Assembly (NCBI GenBank): GCA_019828595.1
Contig: JAHQRK010000023.1
Location: 248,001 to 312,000, forward strand
DNA length: 64,000 nucleotides
Reading direction: 5' to 3'
Source of the DNA: Aphanomyces cochlioides
Lineage: Eukaryota > Oomycota > Saprolegniomycetes > Saprolegniales > Verrucalvaceae
A program made the translations under genes and the position numbers. The notes beneath the pieces were generated by a model. The model had not been told where the DNA came from and made no database searches. It worked only from the letters and a program-made list of their open reading frames with translations. This document shows positions 1-9,556 of the stretch, in pieces (within the stretch, counting starts at the first letter, position 1; every line of letters starts with the position of its first letter).

Positions 1-2
1 GT

Positions 3-1556
3 CTGCCTGTGTTATGGTACCAACTGGCTTTTGTCCCTGCCGACAAAGACCTGGCCAAAAAGATCGACAAGGCCATGCTTCAATTTATGCATGGTGAAGA
101 AATCAACCCATCCTCCTCTGTCCATGGCCTCCGTTTGATCAAAAAGGAGATCCTATTCATGCCGAAGAAGTCCGGTGGCTTAGGCCTGCACCATGCACTT
201 GCTTTATGGCAACAACACAACCGCTCTGTCATGATCAGATGCATTCAAGCCATCACCACCCCACCCCGCAAGTCTGCCATGTCCGCCTGGATTACGCCGG
301 GCTATACTCTCCTCGAGAAGACTTTTCATCCATGGGGTTCCCCCCGAGATCTCCTCTTGGCAAATGGCTCTTCTGCATTCATCAGACAACTGTACAAGAA
401 TCCCAATATCACTCCAATGTGGAAAGCCTTATTGAGTAGCTGGTTTGAATCCCGCTGGACTCCGTACGGCTGTCCAAATCACATCTCATCTTTGGATGTT
501 CCCCTTTGGCACAACTCGTATCTGCCTGGACTCGAAGACCTATACGATCAGTGCTCTACATCGACGCAAGACCAAGCCAATGTATTGGCTTCGCTTCACA
601 TCACGAAGTTGTCGCATTTGTTGATTCCGTGTCAGCGAGTTTGGCCAGCTTCGATCTTGTTCGACAAAATCAACCGTGCCTGCCGCCAAGCCAATTTTGT
701 CCCTCCAACGAAACAATGGATCTCAATCTTGGTGACCAAGTTATCACGATTGTTTGAGATTGTTTCTGAAGAGGATGCTCCCGTGTTCCACTTGCCGACG
801 CCTAGCTCTGAATGGATGGAATGGCACTGGATGATTCACCCTGACTCGAGTCCGATCTTGTTGGCGTTTGCGACTTCGAAATCGGCTAAGATCAGAGCTT
901 CTCCAGCTGTCAGCTCGTCCATTCTTCCTACCAAGTATCTCAACCTGCCATCCAACTTTTACGAAGACCCCAAGCGCCTTACCCAACTTGCCGCCTTCCT
1001 CCAACCCGACCACATTCTCCCTCGATATGGAGAGTTCATTTTCAAGACCCTTCTCCGCGCCAACGCCATGCAATATCTGTTTCAGTACCAAGACCCCAAG
1101 CCGACGTGTGTCTTCTGTCGTGTCAATGAGACGTACGAGCATTTCCTGTTCTCTTGTGGATATGGTCAATCTGTTTGGTATTTCTTCAAGGCGATCCAGC
1201 GACTGCTCGAGTGTTCCTTTCCGTCAACGTGTCTGAAAATGTTCTACGAGACGCCCAAGCCGTCCGATGGATACTACATCCGTGGCTATCTGAAGATCTG
1301 GCTGATTGTCCGAGCCTGCGTGTATTATCAAATATGGCTCCAACGTGCCGATCGCACCTTTCGACCCGACCTCACAGCGAAGAGTCCGATGGAAGTTGCC
1401 ATTCATGCTGCCTCTTTGATCAAGCTACATCTACAACAGCTCCTGGTTGATCTCCCTCTCAAGAAGGGATACACCAAGGTATTCAATGTGCTCAAGCATC
1501 TATCTTCGGACCCCTGGTTACGTCAACACGCCATTCCTGACAGCGTCGTTTCATGA
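3..1556 (+). CDS. LINE ORF2 C-terminal part (partial at 5')
   Basis: The frame is open from the window edge to TGA at 1554-1556 and encodes the last ~517 residues of the LINE ORF2 protein, downstream of the reverse transcriptase catalytic block. Near the end is a C-x2-C...H...C cluster (TCVFC...EHFLFSC) typical of the zinc-binding zf-RVT region of plant and protist L1-like LINEs. The reading frame is intact and differs from copy B by only a few residues, which indicates a young copy. No start codon should be assigned because the real start lies upstream of the window. Confidence 0.9.
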   Translation: MPVLWYQLAFVPADKDLAKKIDKAMLQFMHGEEINPSSSVHGLRLIKKEILFMPKKSGGLGLHHALALWQQHNRSVMIRCIQAITTPPRKSAMSAWITPGYTLLEKTFHPWGSPRDLLLANGSSAFIRQLYKNPNITPMWKALLSSWFESRWTPYGCPNHISSLDVPLWHNSYLPGLEDLYDQCSTSTQDQANVLASLHITKLSHLLIPCQRVWPASILFDKINRACRQANFVPPTKQWISILVTKLSRLFEIVSEEDAPVFHLPTPSSEWMEWHWMIHPDSSPILLAFATSKSAKIRASPAVSSSILPTKYLNLPSNFYEDPKRLTQLAAFLQPDHILPRYGEFIFKTLLRANAMQYLFQYQDPKPTCVFCRVNETYEHFLFSCGYGQSVWYFFKAIQRLLECSFPSTCLKMFYETPKPSDGYYIRGYLKIWLIVRACVYYQIWLQRADRTFRPDLTAKSPMEVAIHAASLIKLHLQQLLVDLPLKKGYTKVFNVLKHLSSDPWLRQHAIPDSVVS

Positions 1557-1575
1557 GTGAGCTGACGGCTCACTC
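1555..1575 (+). other. 3' UTR hairpin of the LINE (copy A)
   Basis: Overlapping the ORF2 stop is GAGTGAGC-TGACG-GCTCACTC, a perfect 8-bp stem with a 5-nt loop. It recurs at 9408-9428 in copy B, where only the loop changes (TAACG), and at 12682-12702 in copy C. A stem preserved while the loop varies suggests an RNA structure in the 3' end, the part that LINE reverse transcriptases usually recognise. The role is inference. Confidence 0.7.
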
Positions 1576-1703
1576 ACTTCATCTCCTGTTCAATGACCAC
1601 TTTGCCATATTCTGTTTTCCAAGTTCTATTTATACAGTACGAGGCAAATTAGTAAGTCATTAGGGCCTTTGCTCAAAAATAAGGTTAATACAACTCATTT
1701 AAC

Positions 1704-2175
1704 CTTCGCCCAACTTGACTGTGAGCTCGTACACTTGGGACTGGGGGGTGAGCAAAATGTTTTCAATGAAGGCGTCCATGTCACCAGAGTCTTTGTAGAA
1801 TGCGTCCGCCATGGCCTCGCATCTCGCAATATCGTCATCGGCAATAGCATGAGCACCAGTGTTGCGATGTTTCGCGCCTTTGGGGGCATTGCCTTGCTTG
1901 GAATCTTTCTTGGACGAAGCTGAATCCTTGCCGGGAGTCTTTTGCGTCCATGGATTGGCCTTTTCAGCGTTTTGTTGCTCTTGATCGCCTTGTATTTTGT
2001 CTGCCGCGGTAGGAGGATCAACAGCGCCATTTCCTTGAGCAACGGATTTGTCGACAATGTCTTGATTTGACTGGTCATTGTCATTGTTTGTCGATTGTTC
2101 CTCTTGAATAACTTCTCCAGGAGTATCACACGGCTTCGCTTGGCCGTTAATGTCGCCTGACCCATTAACCTCAGA
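1704..2175 (-). repeat. Inverted 472-bp copy of LINE ORF1 segment
   Basis: These 472 bases are the reverse complement of 3053-3524 inside ORF1 of copy B, with no length difference and only a few substitutions. The segment begins exactly after the ACTCATTTAAC tail of copy A and ends where copy B begins. It forms an inverted repeat with its ORF1 counterpart, with about 0.88 kb between the arms. It resembles a 5' inversion, but the inverted piece duplicates ORF1 sequence still present in copy B, so template switching during insertion is more likely than classical twin priming. Confidence 0.92.
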
Positions 2176-2236
2176 ACTTCCGAATTTGCCTCGTACCCCT
2201 CAAGTCAAGAAGTTATCAAGTGCTGCCGCGCTCAAA

Positions 2237-5200
2237 ATGTCCAACGCCAACAGCTGTTCTGAGCTCCGTGAGACCAACACTCACGGAGTCACCATCATTC
2301 CAGGTATTGTATCACCTCACCCACTTTCGTCGTCCTATCAGGATGGCGGAAGTGGTGTGAGTAATGTCTCTACACCTAACCCTAGGGCCGAAGTGGAGGT
2401 CGAGTTCGACCCCAACAGCGTCTCTGGAGACCAATCTGCGTCTCGCTCCACCAGCGCTTCACCTGGTGCTCCACTCGCCGGAGTTCCAGGGGGGGTCAAC
2501 CTCAGTGGGTCAGTGGTTGACCCCCAGACCACTGTCGTTAACTTGTCTAGCGAAGCCCTCACTCAGGAGGGCGAACCACTGGGGCCTTGTGCCTGTGGTG
2601 GCTGCTTCCCTGGACTCCAATTGGAGTCGATCCCCAGTGAAGGCGGCGAGAAAACGGGGTCCATGCCAGCCCTAGAGGCTACGAGGGCCCCCCCTATGGG
2701 CACACCCTGCGGTTCTGTCTACTTCCCCCCAGGGGCCTCTTCGGAGGGGCGGGGGCGGTATCCCGATTTGGGTTCTCGCCGGAGCAATGGTGTACCCCAG
2801 TCACCGTGCTGCGGGGATGGCATGGATTCCCCTTCTACCCCTGTCACTGGGGGTCTGGCCCCGGCCTTTCTCGTGACCAAAGGGACTGAGCCAGCAGCCA
2901 CCAACCGCGTCGCCCCTTGTGCTGAGCCTCCTAGAACGGGAGAGGAAGAAGAACAATCTCAAGAGGACGTGGATATGGTCTCTGGAGACGCCGAGGGGAA
3001 GGATTCTACTGAAACCGAGGCCTTAACCGACGAGGGAAATACTCAAATTCACTCTGAGGTTGATGGGTCAGGCGACATTAACGGCCAAGCGAAGCCGTGT
3101 GATACTCCTGGAGAAGTTATTCAAGAGGAACAATCGACAAACAATGACAATGACCAGTCAAATCAAGACATTGTCGACAAATCCGTTGCTCAAGGAAATG
3201 GCGCTGTTGATCCTCCTACCGCGGCAGACAAAATACAAGGCGATCAAGAGCAACAAAACGCTGAAAAGGCCAATCCATGGACGCAAAAGGCTCCCGGCAA
3301 GGATTCAGCTTCGTCCAAGAAAGATGCCAAGCAAGGCAATGCCCCCAAAGGCGCGAAACATCGCAACACTGGTGCTCATGCTATTGCCGATGACGATATT
3401 GCGCGATGCGAGGCCATGGCGGACACATTCTACAAAGACTCTGGTGACATGGACGCCTTCATTGAAAACATTTTGCTCACCCCCCAGTCCCAAGTGTACG
3501 AGCTCACAGTCAAGTTGGGCGAAGCCTACAAGGACTGGTCCGAAAAAGTCATCTGCGATCAATTTGTCAAGGAAAATCCTGGTTCGTTATGGGGCTCCAA
3601 ATTTCCGAACATTTTGATCCACAAGAAGAACCCACAGACCATTGTGATCTCAAGTTACAACTTGTCTACGTGCGTGGAAATGGGAGGCACAACGTTTCGA
3701 CTTGGTGGCAAAGACTTCCTGGTTCCCAAGTACTCGCGTTATGGCAACAACTACTACGTTACGTTCAACAAGGTCAGTCACCCTTCGATGGCCAAGGCGA
3801 TTGTCAAGAAAATGGCTGCATTGACCAAGTCAGTGATAGCAGCATTCAACCCTACTGCTGGTCAGAACATCAAGTCGCCGCATTTGAGAGTCATTTTCAA
3901 GTCGTCTGCGCCTCCTGCAGTGTTGGTGCCAAAATCCGGCGACGCACTACGCGAAATCACCATTACGGATCCGTCGGGTCAGCCTTTTGTCGTCGTGTTT
4001 CAGCACAAGATCGCTGCTCTGAACAAGACATTGCCTCCGTCGATTGTTTCACGACGTGCAGAGGCCAAGGCTGAAAAAGCGAAGGCAAAAGCGGCCAAGG
4101 CAGCGGCAAAATCTCCTCCATCAGGAGAAAAAGAACCTGAACATGATGGAGACGATCATGATCAAGACCCTGGAACAAATGCGGAAGGCGAGGCCGACTC
4201 AACTGAGGCATCTGGAGATCGTCAAGATGAACAACCACAGCCAACAGCTCCTTCTCATGGCTCTGATGTCGATATGTCTGGTGACAGCGATCCCCCTAAC
4301 AACAATGGACAAGACAAACAACAAGAAGATGTGGAAATGTCTACCAACGAATCGCCCGCTCTTGCTCCACCAAGTGAGCAGCCCAAGAACTCGCTGGACC
4401 TTCAATTGGTAACGGGCTACCGGTCTGGACCAGCTCCAAAACGTACTTTGCCTTCGTCCCCACGTTTGGATCCCCTGCCGACATCCAACCGTTTTCATAT
4501 CCTCGAAGAAGACGACGTGGAACTCTCGTTTGAAGACTTTGCAGTGCCTCGAATTGTATTGGAAGATTCAAGTGCGCCACGCCCGAAAAAGACCAAAGGC
4601 AAAGCGAAGAAACAACGACTTAACAAGTCTGCTGCAGCCCACCTCGAATTGGCGAAGAAGATCATTCGAGACAAGAAAGTCGAAGGCAGTATCACCGAAT
4701 GTCAACGCATTTTGCGAGATGATCCTCAGCTCGTTGCACATGCTATGTACGCACAAGATGAAGACCTCAGTTTGTTTCAGACACTTGTTGCAACCAAGAC
4801 TATTGAGTGCAAGATGGCTTTGTTAAAAGCTCAAGGCAAGCCTCACAACTACAAACATCACGTCAACTTCATGGCTCAATACAAGATTCACCCGTCAGAA
4901 ATCTTGGAAGAATTGACCACGGACATACCAGAGATCAAGCGCATCCTCTTTGCACTTGCTACGATTGACTTATTCCTCTCAAATCGGGCCCCAGACCTCT
5001 ACACAAACTCGGAGGCACTGACTGTTCTATTGAACCAAGAAGCAACAAGATTGCCTGACACCAACTGCTTGACGGACTGGTCGCTGTTTGCTTTGATCGA
5101 AAACTTCAGCGACAATCTCGAGAAGTTCACTTTGCCGGCTCCCGTCTTGTCGGCCATCTCGATGCTCAAAAGCATCACCAACAATTACCACATCGACGAG

Positions 5201-5275
5201 CTCTGCAGCAAAGCTCACCACTCCATGAACGCCGACGAAATTGATCCCCTCGATTTGGAGGACGATCAACTCTAA
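2237..5275 (+). CDS. LINE ORF1 protein (putative RNA-binding)
   Basis: Intact 1012-residue ORF1 of the LINE. The frame is open further up to an ATG at 2150, but that ATG lies in the inverted duplicate, so the ATG at 2237 is preferred. The first ~370 residues are low-complexity, rich in Pro, Ser, Gly, Glu and Gln. A folded region of about 230 residues follows, then a Lys/Ala-rich stretch, an acidic Gln-rich linker, another basic stretch and a helical C-terminus. I see no CCHC zinc knuckle. By position it should be the nucleic-acid-binding ORF1p that packages element RNA, but no known ORF1 fold is recognisable by eye. Confidence 0.85.
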   Translation: MSNANSCSELRETNTHGVTIIPGIVSPHPLSSSYQDGGSGVSNVSTPNPRAEVEVEFDPNSVSGDQSASRSTSASPGAPLAGVPGGVNLSGSVVDPQTTVVNLSSEALTQEGEPLGPCACGGCFPGLQLESIPSEGGEKTGSMPALEATRAPPMGTPCGSVYFPPGASSEGRGRYPDLGSRRSNGVPQSPCCGDGMDSPSTPVTGGLAPAFLVTKGTEPAATNRVAPCAEPPRTGEEEEQSQEDVDMVSGDAEGKDSTETEALTDEGNTQIHSEVDGSGDINGQAKPCDTPGEVIQEEQSTNNDNDQSNQDIVDKSVAQGNGAVDPPTAADKIQGDQEQQNAEKANPWTQKAPGKDSASSKKDAKQGNAPKGAKHRNTGAHAIADDDIARCEAMADTFYKDSGDMDAFIENILLTPQSQVYELTVKLGEAYKDWSEKVICDQFVKENPGSLWGSKFPNILIHKKNPQTIVISSYNLSTCVEMGGTTFRLGGKDFLVPKYSRYGNNYYVTFNKVSHPSMAKAIVKKMAALTKSVIAAFNPTAGQNIKSPHLRVIFKSSAPPAVLVPKSGDALREITITDPSGQPFVVVFQHKIAALNKTLPPSIVSRRAEAKAEKAKAKAAKAAAKSPPSGEKEPEHDGDDHDQDPGTNAEGEADSTEASGDRQDEQPQPTAPSHGSDVDMSGDSDPPNNNGQDKQQEDVEMSTNESPALAPPSEQPKNSLDLQLVTGYRSGPAPKRTLPSSPRLDPLPTSNRFHILEEDDVELSFEDFAVPRIVLEDSSAPRPKKTKGKAKKQRLNKSAAAHLELAKKIIRDKKVEGSITECQRILRDDPQLVAHAMYAQDEDLSLFQTLVATKTIECKMALLKAQGKPHNYKHHVNFMAQYKIHPSEILEELTTDIPEIKRILFALATIDLFLSNRAPDLYTNSEALTVLLNQEATRLPDTNCLTDWSLFALIENFSDNLEKFTLPAPVLSAISMLKSITNNYHIDELCSKAHHSMNADEIDPLDLEDDQL

Positions 5276-5353
5276 GGCTTCTATCCCCTGCTTCAATCCA
5301 TTTCAACCTCCCCTCTCACCCCTCCATTCTACTCATTTTCATCTGTACTCGTG

Positions 5354-8300
5354 ATGAGTGACAACAACTTCTCCGATGTCCCAACTGAACTCGTGGACTG
5401 GGACCCACAAATCATCTCCCTCAACACCAATGGCTTCTCCAACAGTCATCGGTACATCCTCGACAAACTATCAAGTGTTCACGACGTTTCCTTTATCCAA
5501 GAAACCCGTTTCCGCACGCCAAGTCTCCACGACCGTGTTGCGTTCCATTGGCAACGCATCACAAACCACGAAGGCTCTTTGTTCTTTGAAGAGCCTATTT
5601 ACCCTGAAGTATCAACGTCGCCAGCCATTGGAGGTCTGGCTACGTTGATACATCCTCACTCTCCTTTGAAGAACGCCACTCAAGTCCCTCATGACAACCC
5701 AGTGCTTCGTGGTCGTTATCTACAAGTGCGATGTACTCTGGGTCCACTGACAGTCGTTCTCCACAATATCTATGCGCCGGCAGCCTTCCAAGAACGAGCA
5801 AGTTACTTCGAAGAATTGCCACGCGACTTTCCTCCACATGCGCTCCACATTGTTGGAGGAGATTTCAACTGCACTCTCAACAAAGATTTGGATTCGTTGA
5901 GACCCAGTACCTCCACCATGGCCGGCACCCTTCAACTGGAACAATGGATGCACAGTTTGTCTCTGGTGGATCTGTTTCGCCGTCAAAACCCCGTGGCACG
6001 AGCCTTCACAAGTCCCACACTCACCAACCGACTCGACTACATCTTTTGTTCGTCCACCTTGGCGGGTCTTTGTCATTGGAAGGCGACGCACATGCCACAC
6101 GTTCCACAGGCTGACCACGTGGCTTGTCGTATCATCACAAAGCGTCAAACATTGCGCCATGGCTCTGGATCATGGAAAGCTCCAACTTGGCTACTTCGTC
6201 TACCACGAGCGGCCGAGATTGTTCATGGATGTCTGGATCGATTTTTGGACAAGTCTCCAACATTCCACAATATCTCCAAGGCCTACGACATGCTGGTCAA
6301 TGATATCCGCTCCCAACTCAAAGAATTCCATTCTCAACGATTGGAGAAACAACGTCTGCCGTTGAAGAAGTTAGCTGTCGAGATCGCTTCGCTTTTGCAA
6401 GTCCCCAACATGCGTCAAGATGCAGTGCTGGTGGATCGAGTGCGAGACCTTCAAAAGCAAATTCACGAGCTGCAAGATCGAGACAAGCAGTTTCGTCAAG
6501 ACCAGGCGTTCCAACTTCACTTGTACAAAGCAGAGCGCTCGTCCAAGTTCCACTTCATGTCCCCTGTCCCTACCCCCTTGAAGAAGACAGTCTTCAAAGA
6601 GTTGGTGGATGTCAATGGAAATGTTGTCTCCAATCAACAAGGCATGTCTGACGTCCTGGTCGACTACTACAAGGACTTGTTTGCAGCTCCCGAGGTGCAG
6701 CGATCTGGAGACGAAGTGTCGTCATTTCTGACCCCATTGACTCGACACAAGCAACTGCCAGAGCAAGCCCAGAAAGAGCTGTCGGCTCCCTTGCGCGCCA
6801 ACGAGTTCTATCATGCTATTCGACACAGCAGTTCGAACTCAGCGCCAGGTCCCAACGCTCTGCCATTCGAAGTCCTCAAACTTGCACCTCACAAGTGGTC
6901 GTTGGTATTGGAGCTGCTATTCACACACCAGCTCCATTCTCACCCTCGCTTGACTCCCATGCAACTTGTCAGTACGCTGGTGTTGCTGCACAAGAAAGGC
7001 CCCAAGTCACAAGCCAAGAACTATCGGCCCATTAGCCTACTCAACACGGATGTGAAAATCCTGACGAGTATTCTGGCTTATCGACTTCAGCGCCACATTC
7101 GACACATCATCCACCCGGACCAGCAAGGCTTTATCCGTCGAAGCAATATCCAAACCAATATTGCACGACTGGATGACATGCTGCACCACATCAAACTACA
7201 CAGTCCGTCCTCGATGGTGGCACTGCTTGACTTTGAGAAAGCTTTTGATCGCGTGGACCACGCGTACTTGCTCCGCGTCCTCCGTCACTATGGCTTTCCC
7301 GAAACCTTTGTTGACATGGTTCGCGTACTGTACTCGGGCCGCAAGTCTCGCATCTTGGTGAACGGCTTCTTGTCCAAGCCAGTTCACATCTCACGCGGTG
7401 TGTTGCAAGGTGATCCACTGTCGCCACTTCTGTTTGTGATCGCTTTGGAACCGATGTGCCAACTCCTACGGCAACACTCCAACTATGGCATCAAGTGTGG
7501 GGATCGCTACCACACTGGGAGTTACTTTGCCGACGACTCGCAACTCTATGCGGCAAATGAGACGTGCCTCCACCGGCAGCTTGCATTGGTTCAAACCTTT
7601 TGCGACAAGTCTGGTTTCCGACTCAACGTAGACAAGACCCAAATTCTGACCTACAGCCAGTTGAATGGGAACCTTGCCTCACTACAAGTTACTTTCGACA
7701 GTCCCGTGAAGGCTCTTGGTATCTTGGTTGCGCCCAATCTTTCTCCATTGGCACGTTTCAATTACGTGTTTGAGAAGTTTGTGGCTCGCTTGTCTTTGTG
7801 GCTCTACAAGGCTCGAACCATGGCCGGAAAAGTCACTATCCTGCACAGCATATGTCTGCCTGTGTTATGGTACCAACTGGCTTTTGTCCCTGCCGACAAA
7901 GACCTGGCCAAAAAGATCGACAAGGCCATGCTTCAATTTATGCATGGTGAAGAAATCAACCCATCCTCCTCTGTCCATGGCCTCCGTTTGATCAAAAAGG
8001 AGATTCTATTCATGCCGAAGAAGTCCGGTGGCTTAGGCCTGCACCATGCACTTGCTTTATGGCAACAACACAACCGCTCTGTCATGATCAGATGCATTCA
8101 AGCCATCACCACCCCACCCCGCAAGTCTGCCATGTCCGCCTGGATTACGCCGGGCTATACTCTCCTCGAGAAGGCTTTTCATCCATGGGGTTCCCCCCGA
8201 GATCTCCTCGTGGCAAATGGCTCTTCTGCATTCATCAGACAACTGTACAAGAATCCCAATATCACTCCAATGTGGAAAGCCTTATTGAGTAGCTGGTTTG

Positions 8301-9409
8301 AATCTCGCTGGACTCCGTACGGCTGTCCAAATCACATCTCATCTTTGGATGTTCCCCTTTGGCACAACTCGTATCTGCCTGGACTCGAAGACCTATACGA
8401 TCAGTGCTCTACATCGACGCAAGACCAAGCCAATGTATTGGCTTCGCTTCACATCACGAAGTTGTCGCATTTGTTGATTCCGTGTCAGCGAGTTTGGCCA
8501 GCTTCGATCTTGTTCGACAAAATCAACCGTGCCTGCCGCCAAGCCAATTTTGTCCCTCCAACGAAACAATGGATCTCAATCTTGGTGACCAAGTTATCAC
8601 GATTGTTTGAGATTGTTTCTGAAGAGGATGCTCCCGTGTTCCACTTGCCGACGCCAAGCTCTGAATGGATGGAATGGCACTGGATGATTCACCCTGACTC
8701 GAGTCCGATCTTGTTGGCGTTTGCGACTTCGAAATCGGCTAAGATCAGAGCTTCTCCAGCTGTCAGCTCGTCCATTCTTCCTACCAAGCATCTCAACCTG
8801 CCATCCAACTTTTACGAAGACCCCAAGCGCCTTACCCAACTTGCCGCCTTCCTCCAACCCGACCACATTCTCCCTCGATATGGAGAGTTCATTTTCAAGA
8901 CCCTTCTCCGCGCCAACGCCATGCAATATCTGTTTCAGTACCAAGACCCCAAGCCGACGTGTGTCTTCTGTCGTGTCAATGAGACGTACGAGCATTTCCT
9001 GTTCTCTTGTGGATATGGTCAATCTGTTTGGTATTTCTTCAAGGCGATCCAGCGACTGCTCGAGTGTTCCTTTCCGTCAACGTGTCTGAAAATGTTCTAC
9101 GAGACGCCCAAGCCGTCCGATGGATACTACATCCGTGGCTATCTGAAGATCTGGCTGATTGTCCGAGCCTGCGTGTATTATCAAATATGGCTCCAACGTG
9201 CCGATCGCACCTTTCGACCCGACCTCACAGCGAAGAGTCCGATGGAAGTTGCCATTCATGCTGCCTCTTTGATCAAGCTACATCTACAACAGCTCCTGGT
9301 TGATCTCCCTCTCAAGAAGGGATACACCAAGGTATTCAATGTGCTCAAGCATCTATCTTCGGACCCCTGGTTACGTCAACACATCATTCCTAACAGCGTC
9401 GTTTCATGA
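5354..9409 (+). CDS. LINE ORF2: AP endonuclease and reverse transcriptase
   Basis: 1351-residue intact ORF2, starting at the ATG at 5354, 78 bp after the ORF1 stop. The N-terminal ~240 residues are an APE-type endonuclease with QETRF, IYAPA, GGDFNC and a late RLDYIF block. The reverse transcriptase follows, with YRPISLLN, DFEKAFDRVDH, RGVLQGDPLSP and the catalytic FADD box (Y-F-A-D-D). A long C-terminal region ends with a Cys/His cluster of the zf-RVT type. The product should nick target DNA and copy element RNA by target-primed reverse transcription. The architecture fits the L1/Tx1 group; finer clade assignment needs a tree. Confidence 0.96.
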   Translation: MSDNNFSDVPTELVDWDPQIISLNTNGFSNSHRYILDKLSSVHDVSFIQETRFRTPSLHDRVAFHWQRITNHEGSLFFEEPIYPEVSTSPAIGGLATLIHPHSPLKNATQVPHDNPVLRGRYLQVRCTLGPLTVVLHNIYAPAAFQERASYFEELPRDFPPHALHIVGGDFNCTLNKDLDSLRPSTSTMAGTLQLEQWMHSLSLVDLFRRQNPVARAFTSPTLTNRLDYIFCSSTLAGLCHWKATHMPHVPQADHVACRIITKRQTLRHGSGSWKAPTWLLRLPRAAEIVHGCLDRFLDKSPTFHNISKAYDMLVNDIRSQLKEFHSQRLEKQRLPLKKLAVEIASLLQVPNMRQDAVLVDRVRDLQKQIHELQDRDKQFRQDQAFQLHLYKAERSSKFHFMSPVPTPLKKTVFKELVDVNGNVVSNQQGMSDVLVDYYKDLFAAPEVQRSGDEVSSFLTPLTRHKQLPEQAQKELSAPLRANEFYHAIRHSSSNSAPGPNALPFEVLKLAPHKWSLVLELLFTHQLHSHPRLTPMQLVSTLVLLHKKGPKSQAKNYRPISLLNTDVKILTSILAYRLQRHIRHIIHPDQQGFIRRSNIQTNIARLDDMLHHIKLHSPSSMVALLDFEKAFDRVDHAYLLRVLRHYGFPETFVDMVRVLYSGRKSRILVNGFLSKPVHISRGVLQGDPLSPLLFVIALEPMCQLLRQHSNYGIKCGDRYHTGSYFADDSQLYAANETCLHRQLALVQTFCDKSGFRLNVDKTQILTYSQLNGNLASLQVTFDSPVKALGILVAPNLSPLARFNYVFEKFVARLSLWLYKARTMAGKVTILHSICLPVLWYQLAFVPADKDLAKKIDKAMLQFMHGEEINPSSSVHGLRLIKKEILFMPKKSGGLGLHHALALWQQHNRSVMIRCIQAITTPPRKSAMSAWITPGYTLLEKAFHPWGSPRDLLVANGSSAFIRQLYKNPNITPMWKALLSSWFESRWTPYGCPNHISSLDVPLWHNSYLPGLEDLYDQCSTSTQDQANVLASLHITKLSHLLIPCQRVWPASILFDKINRACRQANFVPPTKQWISILVTKLSRLFEIVSEEDAPVFHLPTPSSEWMEWHWMIHPDSSPILLAFATSKSAKIRASPAVSSSILPTKHLNLPSNFYEDPKRLTQLAAFLQPDHILPRYGEFIFKTLLRANAMQYLFQYQDPKPTCVFCRVNETYEHFLFSCGYGQSVWYFFKAIQRLLECSFPSTCLKMFYETPKPSDGYYIRGYLKIWLIVRACVYYQIWLQRADRTFRPDLTAKSPMEVAIHAASLIKLHLQQLLVDLPLKKGYTKVFNVLKHLSSDPWLRQHIIPNSVVS

Positions 9410-9556
9410 GTGAGCTAACGGCTCACTCACTTCATCTCCTGTTCAATGACCACTTTGCCATATTCTGTTTTCCAAGTTCTATTTATACAGTACGAGGCAA
9501 ATTAGTAAGTCATTAGGGCCATTGCTCAAAAATAAGGTTAATACAACTCATTTAAC

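Larger units (their letters stand above)
1..1703 (+). mobile_element. LINE copy A, 3' part (window-truncated)
   Basis: This is the 3' part of a non-LTR retrotransposon, almost identical to bases 7855-9556 of copy B. The left side is cut by the window edge, so its full length is unknown. It contains the end of ORF2, a short 3' UTR, and a tail ending in ACTCATTTAAC with no poly(A). The tail is followed directly by an inverted ORF1 fragment rather than by unrelated target DNA. Confidence 0.93.
2176..9556 (+). mobile_element. LINE copy B, apparently complete
   Basis: A two-ORF non-LTR retrotransposon of about 7.4 kb. It has a short leader (about 61 bp before the ORF1 ATG), ORF1, a 78-bp spacer, ORF2 with endonuclease and reverse transcriptase, the 3' hairpin and the ACTCATTTAAC tail. 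Both ORFs are open, so it may be autonomous. The true 5' end is uncertain because it abuts the inverted ORF1 fragment. There is no poly(A) tail and no target-site duplication, since the next copy starts immediately. Confidence 0.93.

Noticed and set aside
2150..2236. Upstream ATG for ORF1 at 2150
   Set aside because: This ATG lies in the inverted duplicate, so it is not part of the element's own leader; ATG 2237 is the natural start.
3060..3617. 185-codon frame inside LINE ORF1, also seen in the inverted copy
   Set aside because: It is an alternate-frame reading of ORF1; it has no features and starts within the duplicated segment.
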